A stretch of DNA of 62,736 nucleotides. Origin: Deltaproteobacteria bacterium. Its GTDB lineage: Bacteria > Myxococcota_A > Polyangia > JAAYKL01. The position numbers were made by a program, and so were the translations under genes. The stretch spans positions 1 through 62,736 of the forward strand of contig JAFGQN010000013.1 of the NCBI GenBank assembly GCA_016935665.1. Reading direction: 5' to 3'. This document shows, piece by piece, positions 31,071 to 40,618 of this stretch. The notes below the pieces were generated by a model, which saw only the letters and a program-made list of their open reading frames with translations, searched no databases and was not told the origin of the DNA. Numbering within the stretch: the first letter of the stretch is position 1; every line of letters begins with the position of its first letter.

Positions 31071-33491
31071 CTACAGATGAACATTCGGTCTGTACTTTTT
31101 CAGCGTTTCACGATGCTCGTCGGTCAGTTCGCCCATTTGCAACAATTCTTTGTAGGCAGGGACGTAAGCGGGGTCCAGTTCGATGGCATCATTAAAGTAG
31201 CGGACCGCGCCTCGTGAGTTACCTTGCCTTTGGGATTCAACCCCATAGCTGTAGACCACCTCGGTGTCATCCACCTTGCTCTTGTACATATCTACAGTGT
31301 AGGCTACAGCCTTGAACAGGAAGTTGCCGCCCCGTCGCAAATTTATCCGGATAATGGATTTTTGGACTTCCCAGGACTCGGATAACCCCGCCACACGGCC
31401 AGCGGGTTTAATGAATGCTGTCAGGTAGCGATCGGCGTCGCCCCTTTCCCCCATCGCACTCATTGCCATGGCGTTGTATGCAGCAATCTCGCTGGACCAG
31501 GCGCCCGCATTGGGAATTGCTGCTTCGGCGATTTCGATAACTTCCCCAATTTTTCCTGCTTCGTATTTCATGGCAATATCCAAAGCCACAATCGCCGGAT
31601 TGGTGTTGGTCTCCGGTTTGGACATGGATTTGTTTAAAAGGATTAGCGCTTTCTTTTTCTTGTTCAATTTTTGGAGTAACTGGATTTGAAGGGCAATGGC
31701 TTCGGGATAATCCGATTTTGAAATCAGATCATACGCTTTGTTGTATTCGCCCATATCAAAATAGAGTTCTGTTATGGCAACGAGAAGCGGGCCTGAATTA
31801 ATCGTTTCACTGGCCAGCGAGTCGAGCTGGCTCAGAGCGGGCGCATAGCCCTCTGTTTTCCAGGTGATATAAATTCTGTCCACTTGTGTTCTGGGATTAT
31901 ACGCGCTCACAGGGATTTTCTTTGCCAGAGTGACAAGCGTTTGCGGAGAGTAGTTGTACTTCATCAGACTTAGCGCCAACGTGGTGACACATGCATCATC
32001 GCTGGTCGAGAACCAGTATAAAATCTTCTGGAGTCGATTTTCGTGCCAGCCATCTATGACATCGGCGCATTCTGAGAGATTGCCTTCTCTCATGGCGGCG
32101 GTAAGTTCTTTTAGTCCATCTCTGTCGCCCCATTTTCGAAGCAGGTCATACATTTCAAGCACAACTGGCTGCAATCGACGGCTTACCATTTTGGGCAACT
32201 TGGCTTTCGCCTTTTTCAGGTCTCCCTTTCGAACGGCCAAAATCCACTGAAGTTCGCTCAAATTGAACGATGAGTTGCTGCGAAGCGTATCGAGTGCCTT
32301 TTCGGCCTTATCCACATCGTACAACGCGAGATACGCCCTGGCGCGAAGATCGTAAATTTCGATTCGGGGTGTATCGCTGGCAGATTGCAATGCCTTGAGA
32401 GCCGCACGAGGGCCACTGTCCTCCATCACGGCCTTTCCGTACCATGCCAGTACATTCAGATTGTACTGGTCGTTCAACAGCGGTTTGAGAATTTCAATGG
32501 CCCTTTTATTGTCGTTCTGCTGCATTGCCATGCGTCCATCCAGAAATCTGGAATACGCCTTAAGAACATCCGGGGCGTCGGACACTTTTTTCTTCAATTC
32601 CAGGGCGACGCCCTTCAATTCCTTGAGTTCTTTTGAACTGAGTGGTTCCTTATTCCAGCCTGGCAGCCTGATCAGCAGCGATGTGAGCGCACCGTAAAGG
32701 TTGCCGGTGGATGTTTGCAGCAGTTCCGAACTGAATGTTGCTATCGCCAGTGAGTCCCCCTGGGAAATGGCAACTTCAATAAGTGTGTACAATGGGGGCA
32801 AATATTCGGGAAACTGTTTGCGAACATCAATCAGCTTCTTTTCTCCCTCACTGGATTTTCCGCGGGCGATATACAACCACGCCTGGATTAGGTGAAGTCG
32901 CGGTTCGTTGCTATACCTCTTCAATCCATCATTTAGCAACGTTTCTGCATCGCTGTATTTCTTTTGCAGAACCAGATGTCCGATTTTCGCGGCGATAGCA
33001 AGAGCGGATGCATCATCCTCAATGGAGGCGAAAGCCGTTTGAGCTTGAGGAAGCAATTTTTTTTCCTCGTTAAAAAGACGCGCCAGCAAGACGGAATTCC
33101 ATGCGAAGGCCGCCTGAACATTTGGGTGATCCCCGTATTTGTCAGAAAGGGATTTAAGAACGCGATTGCTTTCGTACATTACCTGTACGTGAGCGAATGT
33201 TTCCCCAATCATCGCGTCCTCAAGGCGTTGCTTCACGTTCTTATTCACCAGTATATTATTTGTGAAAACGCCAACGATTGCCAGTATGATAATGACCGTG
33301 CCAACGGCGAGCGGCCAACGGACTTTCTGCCATATTTTAACGGATTTGGGCACTGCGAGAACTGGGAGAGAATCGCGCCTTCCAGGCGTCAGAAGAGTCG
33401 ATTTTGTCTCCACATTCCGTATGAACGAGGGAGTATCATCCCGATCTTTTCGTCCCTTCCATTGTGAGTCATTTCCAGTATTTTGAGTCAT
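31071..33491 (-). CDS. large membrane-anchored TPR-repeat protein
   Basis: An 806-residue protein. About 55 residues of charged N-terminus precede one membrane helix (PLAVGTVIIILAIVGVF) and then helical repeats to the end. Typical TPR pieces are LIQAWLYIARGKSSEGEKKL, AVRYFNDAIELDPAYVPAY and VLAWYGKAVMEDSGPRAAL. The repeat domain is predicted to lie in the periplasm. It follows another TPR protein gene after 37 bases and is probably in one operon with it. It should act as a scaffold; partners are unknown. Confidence 0.8.
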   Translation of the reverse strand: MTQNTGNDSQWKGRKDRDDTPSFIRNVETKSTLLTPGRRDSLPVLAVPKSVKIWQKVRWPLAVGTVIIILAIVGVFTNNILVNKNVKQRLEDAMIGETFAHVQVMYESNRVLKSLSDKYGDHPNVQAAFAWNSVLLARLFNEEKKLLPQAQTAFASIEDDASALAIAAKIGHLVLQKKYSDAETLLNDGLKRYSNEPRLHLIQAWLYIARGKSSEGEKKLIDVRKQFPEYLPPLYTLIEVAISQGDSLAIATFSSELLQTSTGNLYGALTSLLIRLPGWNKEPLSSKELKELKGVALELKKKVSDAPDVLKAYSRFLDGRMAMQQNDNKRAIEILKPLLNDQYNLNVLAWYGKAVMEDSGPRAALKALQSASDTPRIEIYDLRARAYLALYDVDKAEKALDTLRSNSSFNLSELQWILAVRKGDLKKAKAKLPKMVSRRLQPVVLEMYDLLRKWGDRDGLKELTAAMREGNLSECADVIDGWHENRLQKILYWFSTSDDACVTTLALSLMKYNYSPQTLVTLAKKIPVSAYNPRTQVDRIYITWKTEGYAPALSQLDSLASETINSGPLLVAITELYFDMGEYNKAYDLISKSDYPEAIALQIQLLQKLNKKKKALILLNKSMSKPETNTNPAIVALDIAMKYEAGKIGEVIEIAEAAIPNAGAWSSEIAAYNAMAMSAMGERGDADRYLTAFIKPAGRVAGLSESWEVQKSIIRINLRRGGNFLFKAVAYTVDMYKSKVDDTEVVYSYGVESQRQGNSRGAVRYFNDAIELDPAYVPAYKELLQMGELTDEHRETLKKYRPNVHL

Positions 33492-33528
33492 GATTATCCA
33501 GTTTCTTCATTGCGGGGGCGTTGTATGC

Positions 33529-34131
33529 TCATTCTTTTTTCTTGCTATTGTCGGAGCCCTCTGCGTTGGCTGCAATCCGTTCGTTGACCTTTGCGTAATC
33601 AGAAACCTGTCGATTTCTGTTATCGATAGCATTAACGTGCGCGTCTGCCACCTGGATGAACGGGTTGCACTCAGGATGAAGTTTCGCAAAGGCTTTATAC
33701 TGAATCCACGCATACTTCGCTTTGTCGAGGTTGTGAGCCAATTCCCATGTGGATGCGATGACAAAAAGTGCACGCGCGTTCATTTTGGGCGCATCCTCCC
33801 CGGCAACGGTTGCGGCGGATGTCAGCATGGAGACGGCCTTTTGATAGTCCCCCTGCGCGCGCAAAGTCATTCCGATAAAATAGTATGCATCGGCTTTCGC
33901 TGGTTCCCTGGTTCTCGCCTGCTCATATGCTTCCATGGCAGCGGTGTAGTCTTGAGCCACATATTTGCCGTGCCCCAATGCCAACAGTCCCTCATAGGTA
34001 TAATTTTTTGGAGCAGTGTTGGCAGAGTCAGTGATTGCCTCTCCAGCTTTCGCGCCGGGGTCAGTACTTTGAGCAATTGCAGCACTGCCCAAAGCAATAG
34101 AGATAAAAACTGTAATTAAAAAACGATACAT
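33529..34131 (-). CDS. secreted TPR-repeat protein
   Basis: The start at 34131 (MYRFLITVFISIALGSAAIA) follows GGAGGAAGT. The signal peptide is cleaved after AIAQ. The mature protein of about 180 residues has TPR units, for example YTYEGLLALGHGKYVAQDYT, MEAYEQARTREPAKADAYYF and AQGDYQKAVSMLTSAA. It is the promoter-proximal gene of a two-gene unit with the large TPR protein, suggesting the two work in one envelope complex. Confidence 0.8.
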   Translation of the reverse strand: MYRFLITVFISIALGSAAIAQSTDPGAKAGEAITDSANTAPKNYTYEGLLALGHGKYVAQDYTAAMEAYEQARTREPAKADAYYFIGMTLRAQGDYQKAVSMLTSAATVAGEDAPKMNARALFVIASTWELAHNLDKAKYAWIQYKAFAKLHPECNPFIQVADAHVNAIDNRNRQVSDYAKVNERIAANAEGSDNSKKKE

Positions 34132-34558
34132 ACTTCCTCCAATAAGGTTCATATATAAAATCATACGATTTTATTTGGCTACTCTAACATACCCTCAGTT
34201 TGATCCCTAGACACTTTTTCAACGTGAAAACCATCAATATTTTTATTCATTACGCTTTATTGAGCGGTAAAACGATTTTTTAACCACTGTATCCAACCTG
34301 GAGACTGAATGCATCCCGGTCGTGAGTTTGCATGATATGTGGATGGTCTTTACTGTCCGACTCCGTTGTCGTTCGATTTTAACCACCCTGTTTTCCATCA
34401 GATCCGGCGGATTACAAGTGCCATCCGTAGATGGTAAAACCGTTTTTGCATCGAAATCAGGCGTTTTTATTTTTCATACCTGACTATTTTAAAAAAATGT
34501 TGTACAGCGGGGCAAGAGCAGGCCGTTGGTGTGCCGCCGACAGCAAGGAGAAAGAAAT
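34132..34558. other. gene-free stretch between divergent genes
   Basis: About 427 bases separate the TPR operon (leftward) from the DUF1015 gene (rightward). It is AT-rich. The only structure I see is a tiny hairpin, CCATC-CGTA-GATGG near 34424-34437, and the ribosome site AAGGAGAAAGAA just before 34559. No small gene or RNA is recognised. Confidence 0.4.
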
Positions 34559-35803
34559 ATGTCAGAAATTAAAGCGTTTCAGGGAATTCGACCAGTTCCC
34601 GACAAAGTGGCTCAAATTGCAAGTCCCCCTTATGATGTCCTCTCTTCCCGAGAAGCGGCTGAGATGGCACGGAATAATCCCATCAGTTTTCTGCATGTGG
34701 TTAAACCGGAAATTGATTTGGGCGATGACGTTGACCCTTACTCCGATGAAGTTTATGCGGCTGGCAAGGCCAATCTGCAGAAACTGATTGATGATAATTT
34801 AATGGTTATGGATGAACGGGCATGTCTGTATCTGTATCGGCAAATAATGAAAATTCACGGTAAAGACCATGTTCAGATTGGTCTCGTAGCTGGAGTGAGC
34901 GTAGAAGAGTATGAAAAAGGGCTCATTAAAAAGCATGAATTCACCCGTGTGGTCAAAGAAGCCGACCGAACGAGACATGTGGAGACGCTCAATGCTCAGA
35001 CTGGCCCGGTATTTTTGACCTATCGTTCCGTTGCCCAAATTGATTCGCTGGTGGATTCCTGCATCGTGAAAGCGCCTGTGTATAATTTTGTGGCCGCTGA
35101 CGGCATCCGGCACACGTTCTGGATAGTCGACGAAGACGAGAAGATTAGGGCGCTGATAGAGGCGTTTGCGCAGGTGCCGTGTCTGTATATCGCCGATGGT
35201 CACCATCGTTCCGCGTCTGCATGTACAGTTGGTCGAAAAAGACGCGAGGCCAACGCCAACCACGACGGGACAGAGCTATACAATCATTATCTCGCGGTCA
35301 TTTTCCCCCACGATCAAATGATGATTCTGGATTACAATCGTCTTTTATTTGATTTAAATGGATTGTCGACTGATGATTTCCTGTCGCAGGTTGAAGAAAA
35401 GTTCATTGTTGAAAAGACTGAACAGAAAAAGCCTCAAACAACACACGAATTCGGAATGTATTTTGGCGACCAGTGGTACAGACTAACAGCAAAGTCGGGA
35501 AGCTTCGACGAAAAGGACCCCGTACGCAGCCTGGACGTTGCCATTTTGCAGGATAATCTGCTGGCCCCGATTTTGGGTATTGGCGATCCTCGAACCGATG
35601 ATCGGATTGATTTTGTGGGCGGCATTCGAGGGCCGGAGGAGCTGGAGCGCCGAGTGAAAGCAGAAGGCGCAGTGGCTTTTACGGTTTTTCCAACGCCTAT
35701 TGAACAATTAATGGCCATTGCAGATGCCGGCGAAGTGATGCCGCCCAAATCCACGTGGTTTGAGCCGAAATTGCGCTCCGGTATGGTGGTAAAACCGCTT
35801 TAA
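34559..35803 (+). CDS. DUF1015 family protein
   Basis: A 414-residue cytoplasmic protein of the DUF1015 family. It opens IKAFQGIRPVPDKVAQIASP with PPYDVLSSREA, typical of the family, and has the conserved YIADGHHRSASACTVG in the middle. The start at 34559 is set by AAGGAG 8 bases upstream. Members often lie near serine-biosynthesis genes and an enzymatic role is suspected, but no function is established. It is followed by the carD regulator 246 bases downstream. Confidence 0.88.
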   Translation: MSEIKAFQGIRPVPDKVAQIASPPYDVLSSREAAEMARNNPISFLHVVKPEIDLGDDVDPYSDEVYAAGKANLQKLIDDNLMVMDERACLYLYRQIMKIHGKDHVQIGLVAGVSVEEYEKGLIKKHEFTRVVKEADRTRHVETLNAQTGPVFLTYRSVAQIDSLVDSCIVKAPVYNFVAADGIRHTFWIVDEDEKIRALIEAFAQVPCLYIADGHHRSASACTVGRKRREANANHDGTELYNHYLAVIFPHDQMMILDYNRLLFDLNGLSTDDFLSQVEEKFIVEKTEQKKPQTTHEFGMYFGDQWYRLTAKSGSFDEKDPVRSLDVAILQDNLLAPILGIGDPRTDDRIDFVGGIRGPEELERRVKAEGAVAFTVFPTPIEQLMAIADAGEVMPPKSTWFEPKLRSGMVVKPL

Positions 35804-35842
35804 GGCCCATCGAATTCCTCTTTTTTCGAATAAATTGAAAAG

Positions 35843-35892
35843 TCGCCGGTTGTGGGAATAAGTGTTTTTCACTGATTGTTATTAGCCGGCGA
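35843..35892. repeat. nested inverted repeat between DUF1015 gene and carD
   Basis: TCGCCGG (35843-35849) and CCGGCGA (35886-35892) enclose a smaller inverted repeat, AGTG-TTTTT-CACT. It lies 40 bases after the DUF1015 stop and could act as a terminator-like or protective structure. Confidence 0.4.
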
Positions 35893-35934
35893 TGCGGATT
35901 CGTTCATATAGAAAACGCTCGCCGTTGGGTCGCA

Positions 35935-35961
35935 TTGACTGAAAACCGGATGTATGATAAT
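35935..35961 (+). promoter_or_regulatory. candidate carD promoter
   Basis: TTGACT at 35935-35940 and GATAAT at 35956-35961 are separated by 15 bases. A start near 35968 would place the strong hairpin at 35976-36003 within the leader. Spacing is short, so confidence is low. Confidence 0.3.
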
Positions 35962-35975
35962 GTGCAGACAAATTT

Positions 35976-36003
35976 TATCTGACATCACATCTGGTGTCAG
36001 ATA
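35976..36003 (+). promoter_or_regulatory. 12-base-pair leader hairpin or operator upstream of carD
   Basis: TATCTGACATCA-CATC-TGGTGTCAGATA forms a 12-pair stem (one G-U) with a 4-base loop, 46 bases before the carD ATG. At DNA level nine pairs are a perfect palindrome, suitable for a dimeric regulator. No T-run follows directly. Confidence 0.5.
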
Positions 36004-36049
36004 TGTGGTGCTTTTACCAAATAGCGTTTTACACAGGAAAATCGTTTTC

Positions 36050-36547
36050 ATGACCAAAGCGAAGGAATTCAAAGTCGGCGACAAGGCAGTATATCCAGCG
36101 CATGGAGTCGGTGAAATAACAGACATAATGACTCGAAAACTGGGAGGGCAGGAGCGGCAGTTCTATACTCTTAAGGTGCTGGAAAACGGAATGAAAATCA
36201 TGGTGCCGGTGACGACGGCAGCCGCCGCGGGATTGCGTCCCATCGTTTCTTCAAAAGAAGCGAAGGAAGTGTTCGACGTTTTAAAGTCGGATGATGTTGC
36301 CGTAAAAACTCAGCCATGGAATCGTCGTTACAGAGAATACATGGATATGTTGAAAAGCGGTTCCCCATTCGAGGTGGCCAAGGTCCTAAGAGACTTGTAT
36401 CGCTTGAAATTTGAGAAGGAACTGTCTTTTGGCGAACGGCGACTTCTGGATACCGCAAACACGCTGCTCATCGTTGAGCTTTCACTTGCTCTTGAAATAG
36501 AAGAAGGTGAAATCAAGCAGCAGGTTGAAGAAATTTTTGCAGCCTGA
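36050..36547 (+). CDS. carD: CarD-family transcriptional regulator
   Basis: A 165-residue protein that binds the RNA polymerase beta subunit and stabilises open promoter complexes. The N-terminal Tudor-like RNAP-interaction domain starts FKVGDKAVYPAHGVGEI and includes RQFYTLKVLENGMKIMVPV. The helical C-terminal domain contains WNRRYREYMDMLKSG and LSFGERRLLDTANTLLI. The length fits the CdnL/CarD group found in myxobacteria and actinobacteria. The ATG at 36050 follows AGGAAA. The strong upstream palindrome suggests regulated expression. Confidence 0.94.
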   Translation: MTKAKEFKVGDKAVYPAHGVGEITDIMTRKLGGQERQFYTLKVLENGMKIMVPVTTAAAAGLRPIVSSKEAKEVFDVLKSDDVAVKTQPWNRRYREYMDMLKSGSPFEVAKVLRDLYRLKFEKELSFGERRLLDTANTLLIVELSLALEIEEGEIKQQVEEIFAA

Positions 36548-36733
36548 CCACTTGCCCCGGTTTTTCATTTCGTTCATTGTTGCCATTTGTATTGGGGAGG
36601 CTGTTTCTGCGTGCCTTCGGGGGGGGGTTGTTTTGGCGTCCCGAAAATCCTGACCGTGATTCGGATTGTTTTATATAAATTGTTTTGGGTCTGGATCATT
36701 CTGTGAGATTAAGTTCCGTTAATTTGGTGGATG

Positions 36734-37072
36734 TCATACCCGCAAAGGCAAGTATCTGGTGCGTCGGGATCCATGGGCGGTGATTTGTTTCCACAAATCG
36801 TTCCAATGTGACTTATTCTCTTCAATAAGTTGTAGTTTCCATGAACGTCGTCATTTTTTGAAGCCGCTTTTCCAGTGTGAAAAGCGTTGACCATGTCACT
36901 GAACTGCTCGACGTAAACCAGTTTGTGCAAGCTGAATTTTTAGTGAATTCATTGGCAATTCTGTCAAGATGCTCAAAGAACCATTGTACCGGATTACTTG
37001 TAATTCCCGCGGACAAAGTCCCGCCCCGGTCCGGTCGCTTGCCAGAATGGTTGCTGCAGGTTTCTTGTCGAT
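36734..37072 (-). pseudogene. decayed GIY-YIG endonuclease
   Basis: Reading leftward, all pieces of a small single-domain GIY-YIG nuclease appear in the right order but in three frames: DKKPAATILASDRTG (frame a, 37072 on), GGTLSAGITSNPVQWFFEH with ANEFTKN (frame b), LHKLVYVEQFSDMVNA (frame c), LEKRLQK (frame b), then RRSWKLQLIEENKSHWNDL (frame a). At least four frameshifts are needed, one at a six-A run (36859-36854), plus a TGA (36853-36851) where the family has Trp. No start codon remains in place. It cannot encode a working enzyme. Confidence 0.75.
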
Positions 37073-37150
37073 GCTTATCGAACACAACACAACAGCGCCC
37101 CGTCGAGAAGTCATCGGTCCTGTCGTTGAATGCTGACTTCGCGGGCATGA
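36734..37150. repeat. inverted REP-like pair flanking the GIY-YIG relic
   Basis: TCATACCCGCAAAGGCA on the plus strand at 36734-36750 matches TCATGCCCGCGAAGTCA on the minus strand at 37150-37134 at 14 of 17 positions. The sequence resembles the common TCATNCCCGCGAARGCGGG intergenic palindrome seen next to GIY-YIG genes in many genomes. Confidence 0.5.
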
Positions 37151-37506
37151 TGAGATATATTGCAATTTCCTTAAAAAAAATGCGCTCAGAACACGTTGTA
37201 GGCCCACTACTTTTTTTAACCCCGGAACAGTCAACCTTAAACTCCACGAGTCCAGCCAAGTTGCCGTATGCGTAGTCCCAATGTTCAACTGCTTTGAATA
37301 ATGGTACCCCGCGCGGATGTCCCAATGAATGTCACGTCAATAGCTGTTACCGTTGGCAAATAGCTGATTATCTATTTCCGGTGATGATCAATCTGTTGAC
37401 GGAATACACGAAACTAAAATACTCTCAAGATACACGAAGCTGAAATGATGAGTGGCTTTCCTTCTTGAGAACAAACTTGAGAACAAAAAAGAAAGGGTGT
37501 TATAAT

Positions 37507-39195
37507 ATGAGGAGTCACGTATCTTTGTTTGGGATGTTAATCTATTTCAGTGTTTTTGTATCTGAGGGTTGTCAGATGATCTTCCCCAACTTTTATATCG
37601 ATACGGAGTCTGATGGTCAGGGCGAAACCGATGAGGTATCTGCTGATACGGATACGACGTTATTGACAGGTGCCGATACGGAAGAGGGATTCGCCATTGG
37701 CAATGGTGCTGTTGATAACGACGTTGCAAATAGTTCAGATGATACCAATCAACAAGCGACATCCGGAAGCAATTCAATGTTGGAATTGGATTCTGAGACT
37801 GGATACTCAAATCCGGTGATTGTCGATGACTCCATCCACAGCACAGATACAGCGACGAATACGGAAGCTCCTTTTGACAATGATTCTGACATAGCGGTAA
37901 TGACCGATACGAACACAGATACACATGCACACATCGAAACAGATGCCAATGCAGATAGTGTTTCAACGCAACCTGATACAGAATGCAGTACTGGTTCGCA
38001 TCGGTGTCTCGATAATCGATGTGCAAAAGACGATGACTCGACGGCTTGTGGGGATGCGTGTGTGATGTGTGATGTGCCCGATAGCGGCATAGCTGCATGT
38101 GTGGATGGACAGTGCCAGATGGAATGTGGTGCGTTGTTGCTTTGTAATGATTCCTGTGTAAATCCCGCAATCAACCTTCATCATTGTGGTGCCTGCAATC
38201 ACGATTGTGGCGATGGGGCATCGTGTGCTGGTGGTATTTGTTCTGAAGCAGAGATGACTATTAATCCTGTATCTGCTGGTGGGGGAATAGCGATAGAAGA
38301 AAGTGGCGTTTACTTTAGTGATGGTACGACCATTTTTATGTGTCCGCACGGAGGTTGTAAACTCGCGCCACAACAGATTTGGAGCGAGGCCCGGATAAGA
38401 AATCTTGTGGCCGGCGCAGGATATTTGGCATGGGAGGGGAGCAGTTCGGTTGGGAACAATGCCATCGTGCTGTGCGAGATTGAGAACTGCAACCCGGAAA
38501 TTATTGACAGCAGCTCCAGGGCGGACGCTGTGGATACACCTTTTATTGCCGGTCAACGTTTAATTCATCATCATGATATTTGGGTTGCTCCTGAAGAAGT
38601 TGCTGATACATTGGAGTGCCATTCGTTGGGAGTTGATAGCTGCAAAGTGCAAGATTTAATTCGTGGTGAATCCCCATTCACTGCGTCAACAGAAACGCTG
38701 GTGTTTTATCCGACGTACGCTGATGCCCCCTCAAGTCTGATCGCCTGTGAACTGGAAGCGCCAGTGTTTGTGCCAAAGACGTTGGCGTCGCATGCGGGGG
38801 TAAATGATTTGGCAATTTATGGGGATGTACTTTTTATGGCCTGGAAAGGTGTCGTGGGGCCTTCGGGAGAAAAGAATTTAGTTCGAGCCTGCACCATCTC
38901 CTCTGGATGCAGTGATTTGGCAAACTATGTCTCTCCGTCAAGCGTTGAGGATATCGTGGAAATTGAAGTGAACGAATATGGTGAATTGTACTGGCTCAAT
39001 GGTGGTCCCAACGGCTCAGTGTGGATGTGTAAGGCACCTGATTGCACCGGAGGCCCACGAAAAATCGCTTCTGGGCAGTCGTATCCTAAGTTTCTTAGGG
39101 TATACGGCGATAATCTTTTCTGGGCAAATTTGGGAGATGATACTGCTCCAGCTGCCAACCCATACGGTCTGAAACGGTTGACTCGCCCCCTGTAG
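37507..39195 (+). CDS. linker lipoprotein with Stig1-like Cys module and beta-propeller-like domain
   Basis: A 562-residue protein starting MRSHVSLFGMLIYF, with a lipobox VSEGC. A long acidic Thr/Asp/Ser/Asn linker fills about residues 35-170. A Cys-rich zone follows, ending in the Stig1-like NLHHCGACNHDCGDGASC. The remaining 300 residues repeat a pattern of short beta strands with Cys pairs (VYFSDGTTIFMCPHGGCK, AIVLCEIENC, SVWMCKAPDC), typical of myxobacterial surface propeller-like proteins. No catalytic residues are evident. A binding role at the cell surface is inferred. Confidence 0.78.
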   Translation: MRSHVSLFGMLIYFSVFVSEGCQMIFPNFYIDTESDGQGETDEVSADTDTTLLTGADTEEGFAIGNGAVDNDVANSSDDTNQQATSGSNSMLELDSETGYSNPVIVDDSIHSTDTATNTEAPFDNDSDIAVMTDTNTDTHAHIETDANADSVSTQPDTECSTGSHRCLDNRCAKDDDSTACGDACVMCDVPDSGIAACVDGQCQMECGALLLCNDSCVNPAINLHHCGACNHDCGDGASCAGGICSEAEMTINPVSAGGGIAIEESGVYFSDGTTIFMCPHGGCKLAPQQIWSEARIRNLVAGAGYLAWEGSSSVGNNAIVLCEIENCNPEIIDSSSRADAVDTPFIAGQRLIHHHDIWVAPEEVADTLECHSLGVDSCKVQDLIRGESPFTASTETLVFYPTYADAPSSLIACELEAPVFVPKTLASHAGVNDLAIYGDVLFMAWKGVVGPSGEKNLVRACTISSGCSDLANYVSPSSVEDIVEIEVNEYGELYWLNGGPNGSVWMCKAPDCTGGPRKIASGQSYPKFLRVYGDNLFWANLGDDTAPAANPYGLKRLTRPL

Positions 39196-39307
39196 TAGAA
39201 ATTTTTGGTACAAACTCAAAACGCTTTGGTTGTGAGTATAACCCGATGATGCCGTTGAAATCCTGTTCTCTGGCAAAGGCCTTAATGAACAAATGAAACG
39301 ACGTTGC

Positions 39308-40588
39308 TTAACTGCTGGATCTGGTGATGAATTCCTGGCCGCCCATATAGGGACGCAGTACTTCAGGGATGCGGATGGAACCGTCTTTTTGTTGATAGTG
39401 TTCAATGATGGAAATGACAATACGCGGTAATGCCAGTCCTGAACCATTCAATGTGTGCACAAATTTATTTTTGCCGTCGTTGTCCTTGAACCTGATTTTT
39501 GCGCGTCTTGCCTGGAAATCCTGGAAAAGGCTGCAACTGGAAACCTCGAGCCATTCGGAAGTGCCGGCCGCCCAGGTTTCAAGGTCGTATTTCATGCATG
39601 CCACAAAAGAGAGGTCTCCCGCACCGATAGTGAGGACCCGATGACGCAAACCAAGCATTGTAAGCAGTTTGCGCGCGTGTTCCGTCAACTCCTCCAGCGC
39701 TGCACGACTGTTGTCGGGATGTTCGAAACGGACCAGCTCAACTTTGTCGAACTGGTGCCCGCGTTTGATACCGCGAGTGTCTTTCCCATGACTCATTTTT
39801 TCCCGGCGAAAACATGGTGTGTACGCCACGTGTTTGATGGGCAATGATGCAACTGGAATGATTTCTTCGCGATAGAAATTGGTCACAGGAACTTCCGCAG
39901 TCGGTACGAACCAATGTTCCCCTTCAATGTCCCGGTACAGATTTTCGCCAAACTTGGGTAGATTTCCCGTACCCACCAGACATTCCTGACGCACCATTAC
40001 CGGGGGATACAATTCTTCGTACCCATGCTGTTCCGTATGAACTTCAAGCATCCACGAAATCAATGCGCGCTGAAGTCGGGCGCCCTGGCCCTTTAAAACA
40101 TAAAACCTGGACCCCGAAATCTTTTGGCCCCGTTCAAAATCGATGATGCCGAGTTCTTCCATTAACTCCCAATGGGGTTTGGGGGGGAAGTCGAACTCGG
40201 GCAAATCCCCAAATACGGCCTTTTCCGTGTTGCCGCTCTCACCTTCGCCAACCGGAACTTCCGGCAACGGAATATTGGGGATGCTCAGCATAAGCGTTTC
40301 AAAAGCGTTCTCCACTTTGGGCACTTCGCTGGAGAGTTCCCTGAGTTTGTCTTTCAACGTACCCACGGCTGAAATAAGCGCCTGTCGCTTGTCCGCATCC
40401 TTTTCTCTGCCGATATTTTTTGATTGGTTATTGAGTTGGGCGCGCAATTCATCCCCTTCCTGCTGAAGAGAACGACGTTGCGCATCAAGTGCTAAAATTT
40501 GATCGATGATTGCGGAATCAGTGCCTGTCAACGCCAGACCCTTTTTTACCGCGTCCGTATCCTGACGGATTCGTTGAATGTCTAACAT
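39308..40588 (-). CDS. serS: seryl-tRNA synthetase
   Basis: A 426-residue class II aminoacyl-tRNA synthetase that charges tRNA-Ser. The N-terminal coiled-coil arm (about 30-100) begins after MLDIQRIRQDTDAVKKGL. Motif 2 is CFRREKMSHGKDTRGIKR with HQFDKVELV, and motif 3 is NGSGLALPRIVISIIEHY. The length is typical. The response-regulator gene lies upstream on the same strand with a 30-base gap, so the two may be cotranscribed. Confidence 0.97.
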   Translation of the reverse strand: MLDIQRIRQDTDAVKKGLALTGTDSAIIDQILALDAQRRSLQQEGDELRAQLNNQSKNIGREKDADKRQALISAVGTLKDKLRELSSEVPKVENAFETLMLSIPNIPLPEVPVGEGESGNTEKAVFGDLPEFDFPPKPHWELMEELGIIDFERGQKISGSRFYVLKGQGARLQRALISWMLEVHTEQHGYEELYPPVMVRQECLVGTGNLPKFGENLYRDIEGEHWFVPTAEVPVTNFYREEIIPVASLPIKHVAYTPCFRREKMSHGKDTRGIKRGHQFDKVELVRFEHPDNSRAALEELTEHARKLLTMLGLRHRVLTIGAGDLSFVACMKYDLETWAAGTSEWLEVSSCSLFQDFQARRAKIRFKDNDGKNKFVHTLNGSGLALPRIVISIIEHYQQKDGSIRIPEVLRPYMGGQEFITRSSS

Positions 40589-40618
40589 GATGTTTTTCCG
40601 AAAATTGTTGGTGGTTGG

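Larger units (their letters stand above)
36548..37506. other. gene-poor region holding a decayed nuclease gene
   Basis: This gap of about 960 bases has no intact gene. Its central part (36734-37150) carries the remains of a GIY-YIG nuclease flanked by inverted REP-like sequences. The left part (36548-36730) is G/T-rich with a run of nine G residues near 36621. The right part (37151-37506) shows nothing I recognise except the AAAGGGTG ribosome site of the next gene. Confidence 0.6.

Noticed and set aside
34165-34525. Gene-free stretch as a tRNA or small RNA locus
   Set aside because: No T-loop (GGTTCGAATCC-like) or cloverleaf arms are seen; only a 5-base-pair hairpin.
36822-37325. A 167-codon minus-strand open frame as a new gene
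   Set aside because: It covers only some pieces of the GIY-YIG relic; the other conserved pieces lie in the other two frames, so it is not an intact gene.
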